A DNA stretch of 64,000 bases. It comes from Enoplolaimus lenunculus (Eukaryota; Nematoda; Enoplea; Enoplida; Thoracostomopsidae). Positions 1 through 13,080 of this stretch are shown one piece after another. Where the stretch lies: NCBI GenBank assembly GCA_030248215.1, contig JASANG010000290.1, forward strand, positions 1 to 64,000, given 5' to 3'. Each line of letters begins with the position of its first letter. Positions within the stretch are counted from its first letter, which is position 1. The position numbers and the translations under genes were made by a program. The notes beneath the pieces are model-generated. The model searched no databases. It was not told where the DNA came from and saw only the letters and a program-made list of their open reading frames with translations.

Positions 1-564
1 TTACAAGAACGAAACAGATTCAACGCATCTGTGCATTAAAAGCCAAACAATCACAACCGCGTGATTTTCACGTAATTTTGAACCTGAAAAATACCACAGG
101 TACCAACCGCCGTTTTATCCACTTGGCCATCCGGACACAAAACTTTATCTATTTTCTTGACGCTTACAACTTTTTAACTTTGTACGGTGTGACTTAGACG
201 ACCAACGTAACGACAAACGAACAAATATGCAGATATGTTAATGTAAAATTCTAAACAGCTATTCTAAAAACGTAAGCAAATGTCAGTCTACTGGATACAA
301 CAGTTTCAATAATGTCAAAAATTCTGAAATAGGTGCCCCCAAGAACAAAGTACGTTTAAAAGCGACGGCGTCCAGGCCGTTTCAACAAGTCGCGTTGTAA
401 ATGTTGCAACGCGTCGTTGACGAGTAAATAATTTCGGATGCGTGTAGTATTCATTAGAAGTTAATGATTGGGTTTCAAAATCAGCGAGCTACGATAGTCG
501 CGATTTTAAAAGTTGCTTCAATTTGTGTTGATATTTTGATATTTGATACTGTCACGCATTGCTG
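1..564. other. left flank, no gene seen
   Basis: AT-rich single-copy-looking sequence up to the point where the large A / inverted-A / A repeat begins. No open frame longer than background, no inverted repeat and no RNA-like fold was recognised here. Confidence 0.5.
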
Positions 565-1099
565 CAACAAAATTCAAATATTGACGATTATTCGCAAGCA
601 ACTCGAACACACATCCCTTGAAAACAATTACGAACGGTAAATAATTTACAGACGTTTAAAGAATCCTAACAATTTTTCAGTGTAACAGAACCTGCGTCGT
701 TAACAGTTATCGATGGTCTCGATTTATACAGTCGATGTTTGCCAATGGAAGCAAGTGTAATCGTCAAACAATGCTCAATACGAGTTGCGCGGACCGTTTC
801 GTTGTTTAAAAGTGCGTTCAAGTCCAGTAAAAAGACATTAAGACAAATACGAAAATCGGCAAATAAACAACGTAGGAGCACCAAGTCCAGCAAAAAGACA
901 TAAGACAAATACGAAAATCGGCAAATAAACAACGTAGGCGCACAAGTTAAGGTAGAAAAATCAACTGAAAGTTTCTTGTTTCACCTATTGTTTTGCATTG
1001 TTTTGTAGGCTCTATATGGCAATTTTCTGTGTTAAATACATGGCCTGTCATATAACTGAACCAGGTTACTCAATTATTATCATTTTGGCCAATGTTATA

Positions 1100-1275
1100 T
1101 ACTTTAAAGGGCGTAACAGTAGACTAAGCGTATTTTTAAGCCTAAGCCTAAGCCCAAGCGTTGCAAAAACGAGTTCCTAAGCCTAAGCCTAAGCGAAAAA
1201 TGTATATCTAGAATCTAAACCTGCTATTTTATAGACCCACTCGAAACCTGGACGCCCCTTAACGTAACACAGACC
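1100..1275. mobile_element. TTAGGC-bearing repeat, arm copy
   Basis: Two blocks of CCTAAG/GCCTAA hexamers lie between the inverted motifs 'gggcgtaacag' (left) and 'cgccccttaacgtaac' (right). The same unit appears inverted at about 7,150-7,325 and direct at 8,255-8,430 through the triplication, and independently at 35,025-35,160. It belongs with the wider TTAGGC-MITE family described below. Confidence 0.6.
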
Positions 1276-2238
1276 ATCACTTTTATGTTTCATGCAGTAT
1301 TTTGTATATAAGCACTCTTCTTTTTCACCAGAAGCTACAAAGAGTTATGACCATCGCAAATTAATTGAATATATATACGGCGAACAAATTGTTAACAAAC
1401 ATTTTACATAAACCAAAATTATCACAACATATCAATTAAACGCATCGAATTTTAATGTCACTCAGATATTTAAAAATTGAAAACTATCAGATGTTTCGAC
1501 ATTAAACAAATAGCCAAGTTCAATATGAACTTGCGTCTGTTGATGGTCGATCGCGTTGTTGTAACAATTCGTTTAGAACCAGCAGCAACATAATTAATGA
1601 TAGTTCTTAGCGTATTGTCTCTAAACGAAGTGATTTTCATCCGTATTTGTTTTTATGCTATATGGAACGCTGGCTGAGTTGCAAGAGACACAACGTAAAT
1701 AGATCTATGATTTAAGTCGCGATTTGCTTAGAAAACAAACTAACATTCCAGTCGACTTTTATATCTTTATACTTCAAGCTTAGAAACTTCAAAATAGTAC
1801 CGGTTTGTGACAATGTCGATTCATCTGGAAAGCATGTATCTTTATTGAAAACCTCTGACTTAAGTTAAAACTACGGGCCAAACTACAAAACCAAAGTAAA
1901 ATGTCTCGACTTATGTAAAATCAAACTTAAGTTATATCTCTGCACCCATCAGTTATTGTGCGTACGCAACTATTTTCTGGTTTTTTATTTTGATGATCAT
2001 GAAATAGATATCTTATGCCGAAACGTTATGCATTCAAAATGCAGTTCAAATTGATTTTTGTATATAGAGTAAATTTGGCAATACGTGTTGCCTGTCCAGA
2101 ATGAAAAAGTAAAAACGTTGACTCAACTTCCGTTCATAGGGCGAATAAAGTGGCCACCTGAATGGGTCATATGTTCCAGTTCCAAGTAAAGCTTCCAATT
2201 TATGCCAAAATTAGATTTACAATTTCATTTGTAATATT

Positions 2239-2870
2239 AAAGGTCTTTTTCGCTATTCCCCAAGCCCGCGTTTGTCCAAAAATGGTTGGATTTTGAAAAT
2301 TTTTGTATATTTGAGCTGCTCATGACCCCTTTTTCATTCCACGCCAAAACATAATTTTTTTAAAAATCTGATTTTTAAGGTCCCAACCTCACCCTTGGGA
2401 GCCGCAAATTTTTCTTGTCTAAACGTTAGACAGATTACATACCATTTGACTCAGCTTGTTGAGCTGAGTGCAGTGGCGTAAAAACTTTCGCCATCAGCCG
2501 TCTGGTAAACGAGTTATGGCCAAATAGTTGATTTGGCGCACTGCCAATGATTTGGGACGACGTCAAACAGTTAGTTGACCATAACTCGTTAATAGCCAGT
2601 TGACTGATTGCGAAAAATTTAAAACCATTGTACTCACCTCAAGCAGCTGCATCGTAGGGCATATAATTTGTTAATATCTTATCGATAAATTTGTTTGAGT
2701 ACCAAGGGGGGACCTTGGGACCTTAAAAAATAGAATTTTCAACAATTCAATAATATGATCAGGGTAGGTCATGAGAAGCTCAATTATGCAAAAATTTTCA
2801 AAATCCAACCATTTTTGGACAAACGCAGACTGTGGGGGATTACGGAAAACTCAATGTTATCATTTGACTA
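2239..2870. mobile_element. foldback-type element inside arm A
   Basis: An internal imperfect palindrome centred near 2,555. The left arm (crossing the phrase ATGGTTGGATTTTGAAAAT and 'catgacccc') returns as the reverse complement on the right, including the paired 'acgagttatgg' and 'ccataactcgt' segments. Related arms occur at 39,400-39,620, 54,470-54,600 and 55,135-55,450, so this is a dispersed family. No transposase frame is present, so it is non-autonomous. Copies of this same element lie at about 5,560-6,190 (inverted) and 9,395-10,020 because the whole arm is triplicated. Confidence 0.6.
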
Positions 2871-4180
2871 ATATGGTTAAGGAATATAGGCAGCGTGCAT
2901 CTGGAGGTGAAAAATACCTGTGCCGGATCCGGAGCGTCAACGAAACTTGCCCGAGCCAGGCGCCGAATGTTAACGAAACTTTCCGGGGCCGGAGCCTCAG
3001 CAGGAGGTGAGGCGAAATTCGGCATAGTAAAAATTACGGTTAATTCGTTAATTTTACCCAATATCTGCAATATGCTAAGCAGTTGGGTTTTACACGGATT
3101 TTCTGCGAAATTTCGGAAATTCATTCCTGAAAACTGCGACAGTAAAGTAAAACGAAAAGCGCTAAACACACAAATTTTGCAAACTACACCAAAATTCTAC
3201 TACTGAAATTGCGGGACCTCCGGCAAACCTTCTACCTGAACCGGAGCCGGAGTCCTGATTACCTTCTGCCTTACTCCAGAACCTCAGAAGACCTCTGGTC
3301 TTACCCTTAATATGGGGCCTGATAACTTGATACATCGTTATAAAGTTGTACATAACTGTAATTTCTTTGTTTTTCGGTACATATAAGTTTTAAGTTACGG
3401 TTTTTAGAGCCAAATGATGGTAGTTGCAAACTGTAAACTGTTCTAAGTCGATTTATTTTTCTGTTTCGACTAAATCTCACATTAAATTTAATATAGTTTC
3501 TACTTACAAAAATACTTTTTGCAGTAAAGGAGACATCAAAACTCTATAGACCTTTTATTTGTATGTATAATGATATGTGTTTCTTATGTCCTTATAACGA
3601 CGGATTATTCGCCCTTGTCGCGTATATGCACGATAAACGCTTTACACCCAGTGCGATTTGCATTATTTCGTTTTACACTGCATAAGAACTTTACATATAT
3701 CATACTGTTTTTGATCGAAGAATTCAGTGCATTTATATTGCTTTAGCCCAATCACGGTTCATAAAATATTTTGATTTTTTTTTTTTCTCGTTTAAAAAAG
3801 TTTAGTTCGGTCAATTTTAATTCAATGAGTAAGCGCATTATTTTAAACAATAATTACAAAATTCCTCCGAAACGTTAAATTTTCGACGCATCTGCTATTT
3901 CTTCTGGTAAATTTTTCCCAAGCAAGAGATTGGATGCCAAATTGTGGTAAAAAATAAAACACCAAAACTATGTTACTATCCCTAAATGAGATAACCAACA
4001 CTCTATCTTTAATGACTCATGCTTTTATACATCTATTTGTTTTATGCATATAATAGTCTTCACTTTTTATCCCATTGATAAAGTCCAATCTATCGCTTCT
4101 ACTAACCATAGACATTGAACCGAACTTTCTAATCGTTTAGATGGATAAATTGTGAAATAAAACATATGGAAAATTACATA

Positions 4181-4372
4181 CTGTAGTGACCCGTGAATGT
4201 AGTTCAAAGTGAAGAATGCTAAAGTTTCGAACTCAAATTATTTGGTCCGGGAGTCATTTAATCTGACATTTATGAACTCAATTTAGGGTTTAGTGACTAT
4301 TTTTAATGCAACTTTACAAAATTTATTCAGACTCAAAAATGATCCGCCTCTTATTCGGTCAATACAGTAGAT
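4181..4372. mobile_element. MITE, TACTGTAGTGACCC family, at palindrome turn point
   Basis: Terminal inverted repeats: CTGTAGTGACCC at the left and the complement of TACTGTATTGACCGAATAAG at the right. It lies exactly at the centre of the large palindrome. Longer relatives at 11,307-11,553 and 22,511-22,918 share the inner 'ccctaattagagttcataaatgtc' type sequence. No coding capacity. Confidence 0.6.
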
Positions 4373-7300
4373 AAATTATACGTTTATAAACAATTTATCC
4401 ATCTAAAAACGATAGACAAAAACACAAAATCACGTTGTATGGTCAGCAGAACATATCTACAATTCCAATTTTTGGGGATTTGAAAAGTCGAATTGTATGA
4501 CACTAAAACAAATAGATGTATGCAAAAGCATGAGTAAGTTAAAATATGCATAGTTACACAATTGTAGTGATAAACATTTCAAAAAGGTTTTATTTTTTAA
4601 TGTACAAATTGAGGCATCCAAATATCTTTAAATTTTATACAAAATAGCAGATGTGTCTTTAGAAAAATTAACCAGAATTTCTAATTATTTCTAAATAATG
4701 CGCTTACATTAATTAAATTATCTTAAACTTTTTTCTAAACAGAAAAAATCATATTATGAGCATTATTTTGAGCTCAAGCAATATAAACGCACTAATTCTT
4801 TCATCAAACAGTATATATACTAACTTTTTATGCAGTGTAAAAATAGATGCAAATCACTGTGAATTTATTCTAACATACAATTCCTACAACACATAAGAAA
4901 CACATGACTCACATTACAAATATCCAATTACTTAAATATAATAACTATATTAAATTTAATGTAAAATATTAGTCGAAACAGAAAAATAAATTCAACTTAG
5001 AACAATTTACAGTTTGCAACTACCATCATTTGGCTCTGAAAACCGTAACTTAAAACTTATATGTACCGAAAAATAAAAGAAATTACAGTTATGTACAACT
5101 TTATAACGATGTATCAGTTATCAGGCCCCATATTCAGGGTACAACCATAGGTCTACTGCGGTTCTGGGTCCGGCAGAAAATCGGCCTCCGACTTCCGGTT
5201 CCGGTAGAAGTTTTGCCGGAGGTCCCGCGAATTTTCAGAAAAATTTTTGCATAATTTTGCAAAATTTATCTGTTTAGCGCTTTTCGTTTTACTTTAGTCA
5301 CCATTTTCAGGAATGAATTTCCGAAATTTCGCAGAAAATCCGTGTAAAACCCAACTACTTAGCATATTGCAGATATTGGGTAAAATTAACCAATTAACCA
5401 TCATTTTTACTACCCAATTTCGCCTCACCTCCTGCTGCGGCTCCGGCCCCGGAAAGTTTCGTTGACATTCGGCGCTGGCTCGGGCAAGTTTCGTTGACCT
5501 CCGGATCCTGCACCGTATTTTTCACCTCCAGATGCACGCTGCCTATATTCCTTAACCATATTAGTCAAATGTAACATTGAGTTTTCCGTAATCCCCCACA
5601 GTCTGCGTTTGTCCAAAAATGGTTGGATTTTGAAAATTTTTGCATAATTGAGCTTCTCATGACCTACCCTGATCATATTTGAATTGTTGAAAATTCTATT
5701 TTTAAGGTCCCAAGGTCCCCCCTTGGTACTCAAACAAATTTATCGATAAGATATTAACAAATTATATGCCCTACGATGCAGCTGCTTGAGGTGAGTACAA
5801 TGGTTTTAAATTTTTCGCAATCAGTCAACTGGCTATTAACGAGTTATGGTCAACTAACTGTTTGACGTCGTCCCAAATCATTGGCAGTGCGCCAAATCAA
5901 CTATTTGACCATAACTCGTTTACCAGACGGCTGATGGCGAAAGTTTTTACGCCACTGCACTCAGCTCAACAAGCTGCGTCGAATGGTATGTAATCTGTCT
6001 AACGTTTAGACAAGAAAAATTTGCGGCTCCCAAGGGTGAGGTTGGGACCTTAAAAATCAGATTTTTCAAAAACTTATATTTTGGCGTGGAATGAAAAGGG
6101 GTCATGAGCAGCTCAAATATACAAAATTTTCAAAATCCAACCATTTTTGGGCAAACGCGGGCTTGGGGAATAGCGAAAAAGACCTTTAATATTACAAATG
6201 AAATTGTAAATCTAATTTTGGCATAAATTGGAAGCTTTACTTGGAACTGGAACATATGACCCATTCAGGTGGCCACTTTATTCGCCCTATGAACGGAAGT
6301 TGAGTCAACGTTTTTACTTTTTCATTCTGGACAGGCAACACGTATTGCCAAATTTACTCTATATACAATCAATTTGAACTGCGTTTTGAATGCATAACGT
6401 TTCGGCATAAGATATCTATTTCATGATCATCAAAATAAAAAACCAGAAAATAGTTGCGTACGCACAATAACTGATGGGTGCAGAGATATAACTTAAGTTT
6501 GATTTTACATAAGTCGAGACATTTTACTTTGGTTTTGTAGTTTGGCCCGTAGTTTTAACTTAAGTCAGAGGTTTTCAATAAAGATACATGCTTTCCAGAT
6601 GAATCGACATTGTCACAAACCGGTACTATTTTGAAGTTTCTAAGCTTGAAGTATAAAGATATAAAAGTCGACTGGAATGTTAGTTTGTTTTCTAAGCAAA
6701 TCGCGACTTAAATCATAGATCTATTTACGTTGTGTCTCTTGCAACTCAGCCAGCGTTCCATATAGCATAAAAACAAATACGGATGAAAATCACTTCGTTT
6801 AGAGACAATACGCTAAGAACTATCATTAATTATGTTGCTGCTGGTTCTAAACGAATTGTTACAACAACGCGATCGACCATCAACAGACGCAAGTTCATAT
6901 TGAACTTGGCTATTTGTTTAATGTCGAACATCTAGATAGTTTTCAATTTTTAAATATCTGAGTGACATTAAAATTCGATGCGTTTAATTGATATGTTGTG
7001 ATAATTTTGGTTTATGTAAAATGTTTGTTACAATTTGTTCGCCGTATATATATTCAATTAATTTGCGATGGTCATAACTCTTTGTAGCTTCTGGTGAAAA
7101 AGAAGAGTGCTTATATACAAAATACTGCATGAAACATAAAAGTGATGGTCTGTGTTACGTTAAGGGGCGTCCAGGTTTTGAGTGGGTCTATAAAATAGCA
7201 GGTTTAGATTCTAGATATACATTTTTCGCTTAGGCTTAGGCTTAGGAACTCGTTTTTGCAACGCTTGGGCTTAGGCTTAGGCTTAAAAATACGCTTAGTC

Positions 7301-7500
7301 TACTGTTACGCCCTTTAAAAGTATATAACATTGGCCAAAATGATAATAATTGAGTAACCTGGTTCAGTTATATCACAGGGCCATGTATTTAACACAGAAA
7401 ATTGCCATATAGAGCCTACAAAACAATGCAAAACAATAGGTGAAACAAGAAACTTTCAGTTGATTTTTCTACCTTAACTTGTGCGCCTACGTTGTTTATT

Positions 7501-7735
7501 TCCCCCCCCCCCCCCCCCCCCCCACCCCCCCCAACAACAACACCACACAACACCCACCAAACCACACACAAAAAAAACACAAACAAACCCCACCAAACAA
7601 CACAAATCACCACACACAACCAACCAACAACAAAAAAAAACACCAAACACACCCACAACAAACAACCCCCAACAACAACACCCCCCCCAACCCACAACAC
7701 TCAAAACACACCACCAAACCAAATTAATTATACTC
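7501..7735. repeat. C/A-only low-complexity tract
   Basis: A run of about 30 C with one A, then some 200 bases made almost only of C and A (CAACAACAC, CCACCAAACC and similar), with few T and almost no G on this strand. It sits exactly where the inverted copy of arm A stops and the direct copy restarts, and it replaces the roughly 360 bases that lie at 565-925 in the first copy. Frames here are artefacts of composition. The tract resembles failed base-calling at a hairpin turn. Confidence 0.7.
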
Positions 7736-10700
7736 ACCATTCTCAACAAAATTCAATATTGCCGATTATTCGCAAGCAACTCTAACACACATCTCTTGAA
7801 AACATTACGCGTAATATTTAAACGTTTAAGTCCTACATTTTTCGTGTACAGCCTGCGTCGTTCAGTTATCGTGGTCTCTATTTATACGTCGATGTTTGCC
7901 AATGGAAGCAAGTGTAATCGTCAAACAATGCTCAATCGATTGCGCGGACCGTTTCGTTGTTTAAAAGTGCGTTCAAGTCCAGTAAAAAGACATTAAGACA
8001 AATACGAAAATCGGCAAATAAACAACGTAGGAGCACCAAGTCCAGCAAAAAGACATAAGACAAATACGAAAATCGGCAAATAAACAACGTAGGCGCACAA
8101 GTTAAGGTAGAAAAATCAACTGAAAGTTTCTTGTTTCACCTATTGTTTTGCATTGTTTTGTAGGCTCTATATGGCAATTTTCTGTGTTAAATACATGGCC
8201 TGTCATATAACTGAACCAGGTTACTCAATTATTATCATTTTGGCCAATGTTATATACTTTAAAGGGCGTAACAGTAGACTAAGCGTATTTTTAAGCCTAA
8301 GCCTAAGCCCAAGCGTTGCAAAAACGAGTTCCTAAGCCTAAGCCTAAGCGAAAAATGTATATCTAGAATCTAAACCTGCTATTTTATAGACCCACTCGAA
8401 ACCTGGACGCCCCTTAACGTAACACAGACCATCACTGTTATGTTTCAATGCAGTATTTTGTATATAAGCACTTCTTCTTTTTCACCAGAAGCTACAAAAA
8501 TGTTATGACCATCGCATAATTAATTGAAATACTATATACTGCTAACAAATTGTTAACAAAACATTTTACATAAACCAAAATTATCACAACATATCAATTA
8601 AACGTCATCGAATTTTAATGTCACTCAGATATTTAAAAATTGAAAACTATCAGATGTTTACGACATTAAACAAATAGCCAAGTTCAATATGAACTTGCGT
8701 CTGTTGATGGTCGATCGCGTTGTTGTAACAATTCGTTTAGAACCAGCAGCAACATAATTAATGATAGTTCTTAGCGTATTGTCTCTTAAACGAAGTGATT
8801 TTCATCCGTATTTGTTTTTATGCTATATGGAACGCTGGCTGAGTTGCAACCGACACAACGTAAATAGATCTAAGATTTAAGTCGCGATGTGCTTAGAAAA
8901 CACACTACCATCCCCGTCGACTTTTAGATCTTTATACTTCAAGCTTAGAAACTTCAAAATAGTACCGGTTTGTGACAAGGTCGATTCATCTGGAAAGCAT
9001 GTATCTTTATTGAAAACCTCTGACTTAAGTTAAAACTACGGCCAAACTACAAAACCAAAGTAAAATGTCTCGACTTATGTAAAATCAAACTTAAGTTATA
9101 TCTCTGCACCCATCAGTTATTGTGCGTACGCAACTATTTTCTGGTTTTTTATTTTGATGATCATGAAATAGATATCTTATGCCGAAACGTTATGCATTCA
9201 AAATGCAGTTCAAATTGATTGTATATAGAGTAAATTTGGCAATACGTGTTGCCTGTCCAGAATGAAAAAGTAAAAACGTTGACTCAACTTCCGTTCATAG
9301 GGCGAATAAAGTGGCCACCTGAATGGGTCATATGTTCCAGTTCCAAGTAAAGCTTCCAATTTATGCCAAAATTAGATTTACAATTTCATTTGTAATATTA
9401 AAGGTCTTTTTCGCTATTCCCCAAGCCCGCGTTTGCCCAAAAATGGTTGGATTTTGAAAATTTTGTATATTTGAGCTGCTCATGACCCCTTTTCATTCCA
9501 CGCCAAAATATAAGTTTTTGAAAAATCTGATTTTTAAGGTCCCAACCTCACCCTTGGGAGCCGCAAATTTTTCTTGTCTAAACGTTAGACAGATTACATA
9601 CCATTCGACGCAGCTTGTTGAGCTGAGTGCAGTGGCGTAAAAACTTTCGCCATCAGCCGTCTGGTAAACGAGTTATGGTCAAATAGTTGATTTGGCGCAC
9701 TGCCAATGATTTGGGACGACGTCAAACAGTTAGTTGACCATAACTCGTTAATAGCCAGTTGACTGATTGCGAAAAATTTAAAACCATTGTACTCACCTCA
9801 AGCAGCTGCATCGTAGGGCATATAATTTGTTAATATCTTATCGATAAATTTGTTTGAGTACCAAGGGGGGACCTTGGGACCTTAAAAATAGAATTTTCAA
9901 CAATTCAAATATGATCAGGGTAGGTCATGAGAAGCTCAATTATGCAAAAATTTTCAAAATCCAACCATTTTTGGACAAACGCAGACTGTGGGGGATTACG
10001 GAAAACTCAATGTTACATTTGACTAATATGGTTAAGGAATATAGGCAGCGTGCATCTGGAGGTGAAAAATACCGGTGCCGGATCCGGAGGTCAACGAAAC
10101 TTGCCCGAGCCAGCGCCGAATGTCAACGAAACTTTCCGGGGCCGGAGCCGCAGCAGGAGGTGAGGCGAAATTCGGTAGTAAAAATGATGGTTAATTGGTT
10201 AATTTTACCCAATATCTGCAATATGCTAAGTAGTTGGGTTTTACACGGATTTTCTGCGAAATTTCGGAAATTCATTCCTGAAAATGGTGACTAAAGTAAA
10301 ACGAAAAGCGCTAAACAGATAAATTTTGCAAAATTATGCAAAAATTTTACTACTGAAATTGCGGGACCTCCGGCAAAACTTCTACCGGAACCGGAGTCGG
10401 AGGCCGATTTTCTGCCGGACCCAGAACCGCAGTAGACCTCTGGTTGTACCCTGAATATGGGGCCTGATAACTGATACATCGTTATAAAGTTGTACATAAC
10501 TGTAATTTCTTTGTTTTTCGGTACATATAAGTTTTAAGTTACGGTTTTCAGAGCCAAATGATGGTAGTTGCAAACTGTAAATTGTTCTAAGTTGAATTTA
10601 TTTTTCTGTTTCGACTAAATTTTACATTAAATTTAATATAGTTTCTACTTACAAATACTTTTTGCAGTAGAGTAAGATATTGTAACTGTAGAGTACCATG

Positions 10701-11306
10701 TGTTTCTTATGTGTTGTACGGAATTTGCACTGTGTATATGCACGATAAACGCTTTACACCCAGTGCGATTTGCATTATTTCGTTTTACACTGCATAAGAA
10801 ATTTACATATATCATACTGTTTGATCGAAAGAATTAAGTGCATTTATATTGCTTGAGCTCAATCATGGTTCATAATATGATTTTTTCTCGTTTAAAAAAG
10901 TTTAGTTCGGTCAATTTTAATTCAATGTAAGCGCATTATTTTAAACAATAATTACAAAATTCCTCCGAAACGTTAAATTTTCGACGCATCTGCTATTTCT
11001 TCTGTAAAATTTTCCGAAGCAGAGTATTTGGATGCCTCAATTTTGTTGGTAAAAAATAAAACACCTTTGAAACTTTATGTTACTATCCGCTTACAACCTG
11101 AGTATAACTATGTTATTTTTTAACTTACTCATGCTTTTATACATCTATTTGTTTTATGCATACAAATAATTTCCAACTTTGGATCCCATTTGCTAGAAAG
11201 TCCTAGATCTATTGCTGTCTACTAACCATTAGACATCAGAACTGTAACTTTTGTCTAATCGTTTAGATGGATAAATTGTTTATAAACATACCTATAAATT
11301 TACTAT

Positions 11307-11553
11307 ACTGTAGTGACCCGGAATGTAGTTTCAAAATTTAAGTACGCTTTAAAGTTTCGAACTCAAATTATTTGGTCCGGGAGTCATTTATGCGCTACTA
11401 TTAGGTTAATTGACATTTATGAACTCTAATTAGGGTTTAGTGATACTATCCGCTTACGGACTTTTATAGGGATACGGACTACAATTGATTCAGACTCAAA
11501 ATGGGGGACCCCCTCTGATTACCACTCCGCCTCTTATTCGGGTCAATACAGTA
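11307..11553. mobile_element. MITE, TACTGTAGTGACCC family
   Basis: Begins TACTGTAGTGACCCGGAATG and ends with 'ctcttattcgggtcaatacagta', its inverted complement. It is the fuller version of the unit at 4,181-4,372, and unlike that copy it is followed by unique sequence. No open reading frame. Confidence 0.65.
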
Positions 11554-13080
11554 TAACCGTCAAACCTATTGAAAAATTCCTGGTAAATTTCCGAACTATT
11601 ATAACGTTTGTATCAGAAAAATCACGATAACAAGCGCAACACTATAGAAATACCTGTTTCTTTGCTCCACGACTGAACCCCTGTACCAGCAAAACTATAA
11701 ACGGATGTGGCTGTACTTTAAAAGGCAAGCATCAAAAACAAAAAATTAAACAAAGCATATTTCAAATAAGCTAATACAGAACCCATTTAAAGGTTTCACA
11801 GCCCGGCACCGCCCGGTTCCGTTCGGCATCGCACCACAACTCACGTTTGTTGCCGTATGGCGCAGCATATCAATTTGTAAATAAAAACTTTTGATGTGCA
11901 GCGGCGTTCGGCGCCAAACGACAAGTATAGCGACACCCTAATATATACTTGCGACTAATCCTTAAAGCGCAAGCCTAAGCATAACTGAGAATAGGCCTAA
12001 ACCTAAGTCTAAGCTAAAAAGTAGCTTTTAAAGCTTAAGCTTACTCTATTACAGTCTTGCGGAAAAAAACTGTCGTTGCTGTTTTAATACTTCATATCGA
12101 ATTTGCATACACATCGCGTTGAAAGGTTATATCGCTTATTGTACAAAAAGCGTGACGGGGTAAAGCAGTTTTGTTCTTATGGATTGCTCTGTAACCTACT
12201 TATTCACTGTAAAGTTTAATTTGGCACAGTTTTCAGAATTTAATAGGTGTGCAGCGAAGAAATAACATTCAAGCCTCGGTATTCCATTTAGTTGTTGTCT
12301 GCAATACACTGATGACATATAACAATTGCAAAACGTACAAAATGAGTTAAATTTTGATTTTAGCCGGCTTTTCTTTCTTTTTTCGCAGTCTGCTTTATTG
12401 TTTTCAGTGTCTTTTTCTCAGATTTAAATTCAGTTTTCGAAGCGAAATCATTTTTCGATATTTTAATCGGACATTTGCCATTAGCAGCTCGTATTTTTAC
12501 CGATATACATCGTGAGTACAGGTCAAGTGCGCCAATTTCGGTGATCGCACTAGGGCTGGTTACGCTGAAAATGACAATTTAGTGATCATACGCAAGATTG
12601 AAGCCAATCACACATGCCAAAAAGGTGCCAATAGGTGTTCCAATGATTCACTATTAAAAACAAAAGCTCTCTCTCCCTGGCGCGTTGACATCCTTGGCTA
12701 CGAACCAGACAACGTCTAATGTGTTTGATCCATCATGTGTTTGGTTAGCTGTTTTGAAACCTTTACTAATTTTCAGTACACATCAATAATATCCTATTGC
12801 CTCGTTTGTAAACAAGTTTTGTAAATTTCTTAAACCAGTAGTATAAAATTAATAAAAAGTTTTTACAACCTACATGTGATACAACTCAGCTTGAATTGTG
12901 TGACACTTCATGCTGTCACTTGTCGTAAATACGTCCGTGCGGAAAAACTATTTTTTTTACCATTGGATGAGTGTCAGAAACACAACTTAAGTCGACCTAT
13001 GACTTGAAGTTATTGTCGATTTTCGTCAGAAAACGGGCGTAAGTTCAACAGGCTCAATCGACGGACTTCAATAAATGGTC
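11554..13080. other. intergenic, one degenerate TTAGGC repeat
   Basis: No gene recognised. A decayed TTAGGC-type MITE lies at about 11,960-12,072 (GCCTAAGC and CCTAAACCTAAG blocks followed by the family's 'aaagcttaagcttactctatt' stretch). At about 11,925-11,941 a short 'acaagtatagcgacaccc' motif matches the end of another repeat seen at 43,720 and 54,425. Confidence 0.4.

Larger units (their letters stand above)
565..11553. repeat. large inverted/direct triplication (A, inverted A, A)
   Basis: Three copies of one ~3.6 kb segment. Copy 1 runs from about 565 to the small transposon at 4,181-4,372. Copy 2 is the reverse complement of copy 1 and runs from there to about 7,497. Copy 3 is direct, from about 7,745 through the same transposon at 11,307-11,553 and on into unique sequence. 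Anchor points: 1,011-1,020 pairs inverted with 7,404-7,413 and direct with 8,166; 3,411-3,420 pairs inverted with 5,023-5,032 and direct with 10,555-10,564. The arms are nearly identical but carry scattered single-base indels, with more noise near the two turn points. Removing about 565-7,744 would leave one continuous locus. This fits either a recent inverted triplication or, more likely, a foldback artefact in a long-read assembly. Confidence 0.85.

Noticed and set aside
1100-1275. True telomere or chromosome end
   Set aside because: Hexamer blocks are short, degenerate, occur in both orientations and sit inside elements with inverted ends.
2771-3353. Frames of 60-146 codons in the arm-A repeats (also near 5,425-5,733 and 9,854-10,573)
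   Set aside because: They lie in non-coding foldback repeats, recur only because the arm is copied, and differ between copies by indels.
7416-7996. Several frames rich in Pro/Thr/Asn or Gly/Val/Cys at the C/A tract
   Set aside because: Low-complexity translation of a tract that is probably a sequencing artefact.
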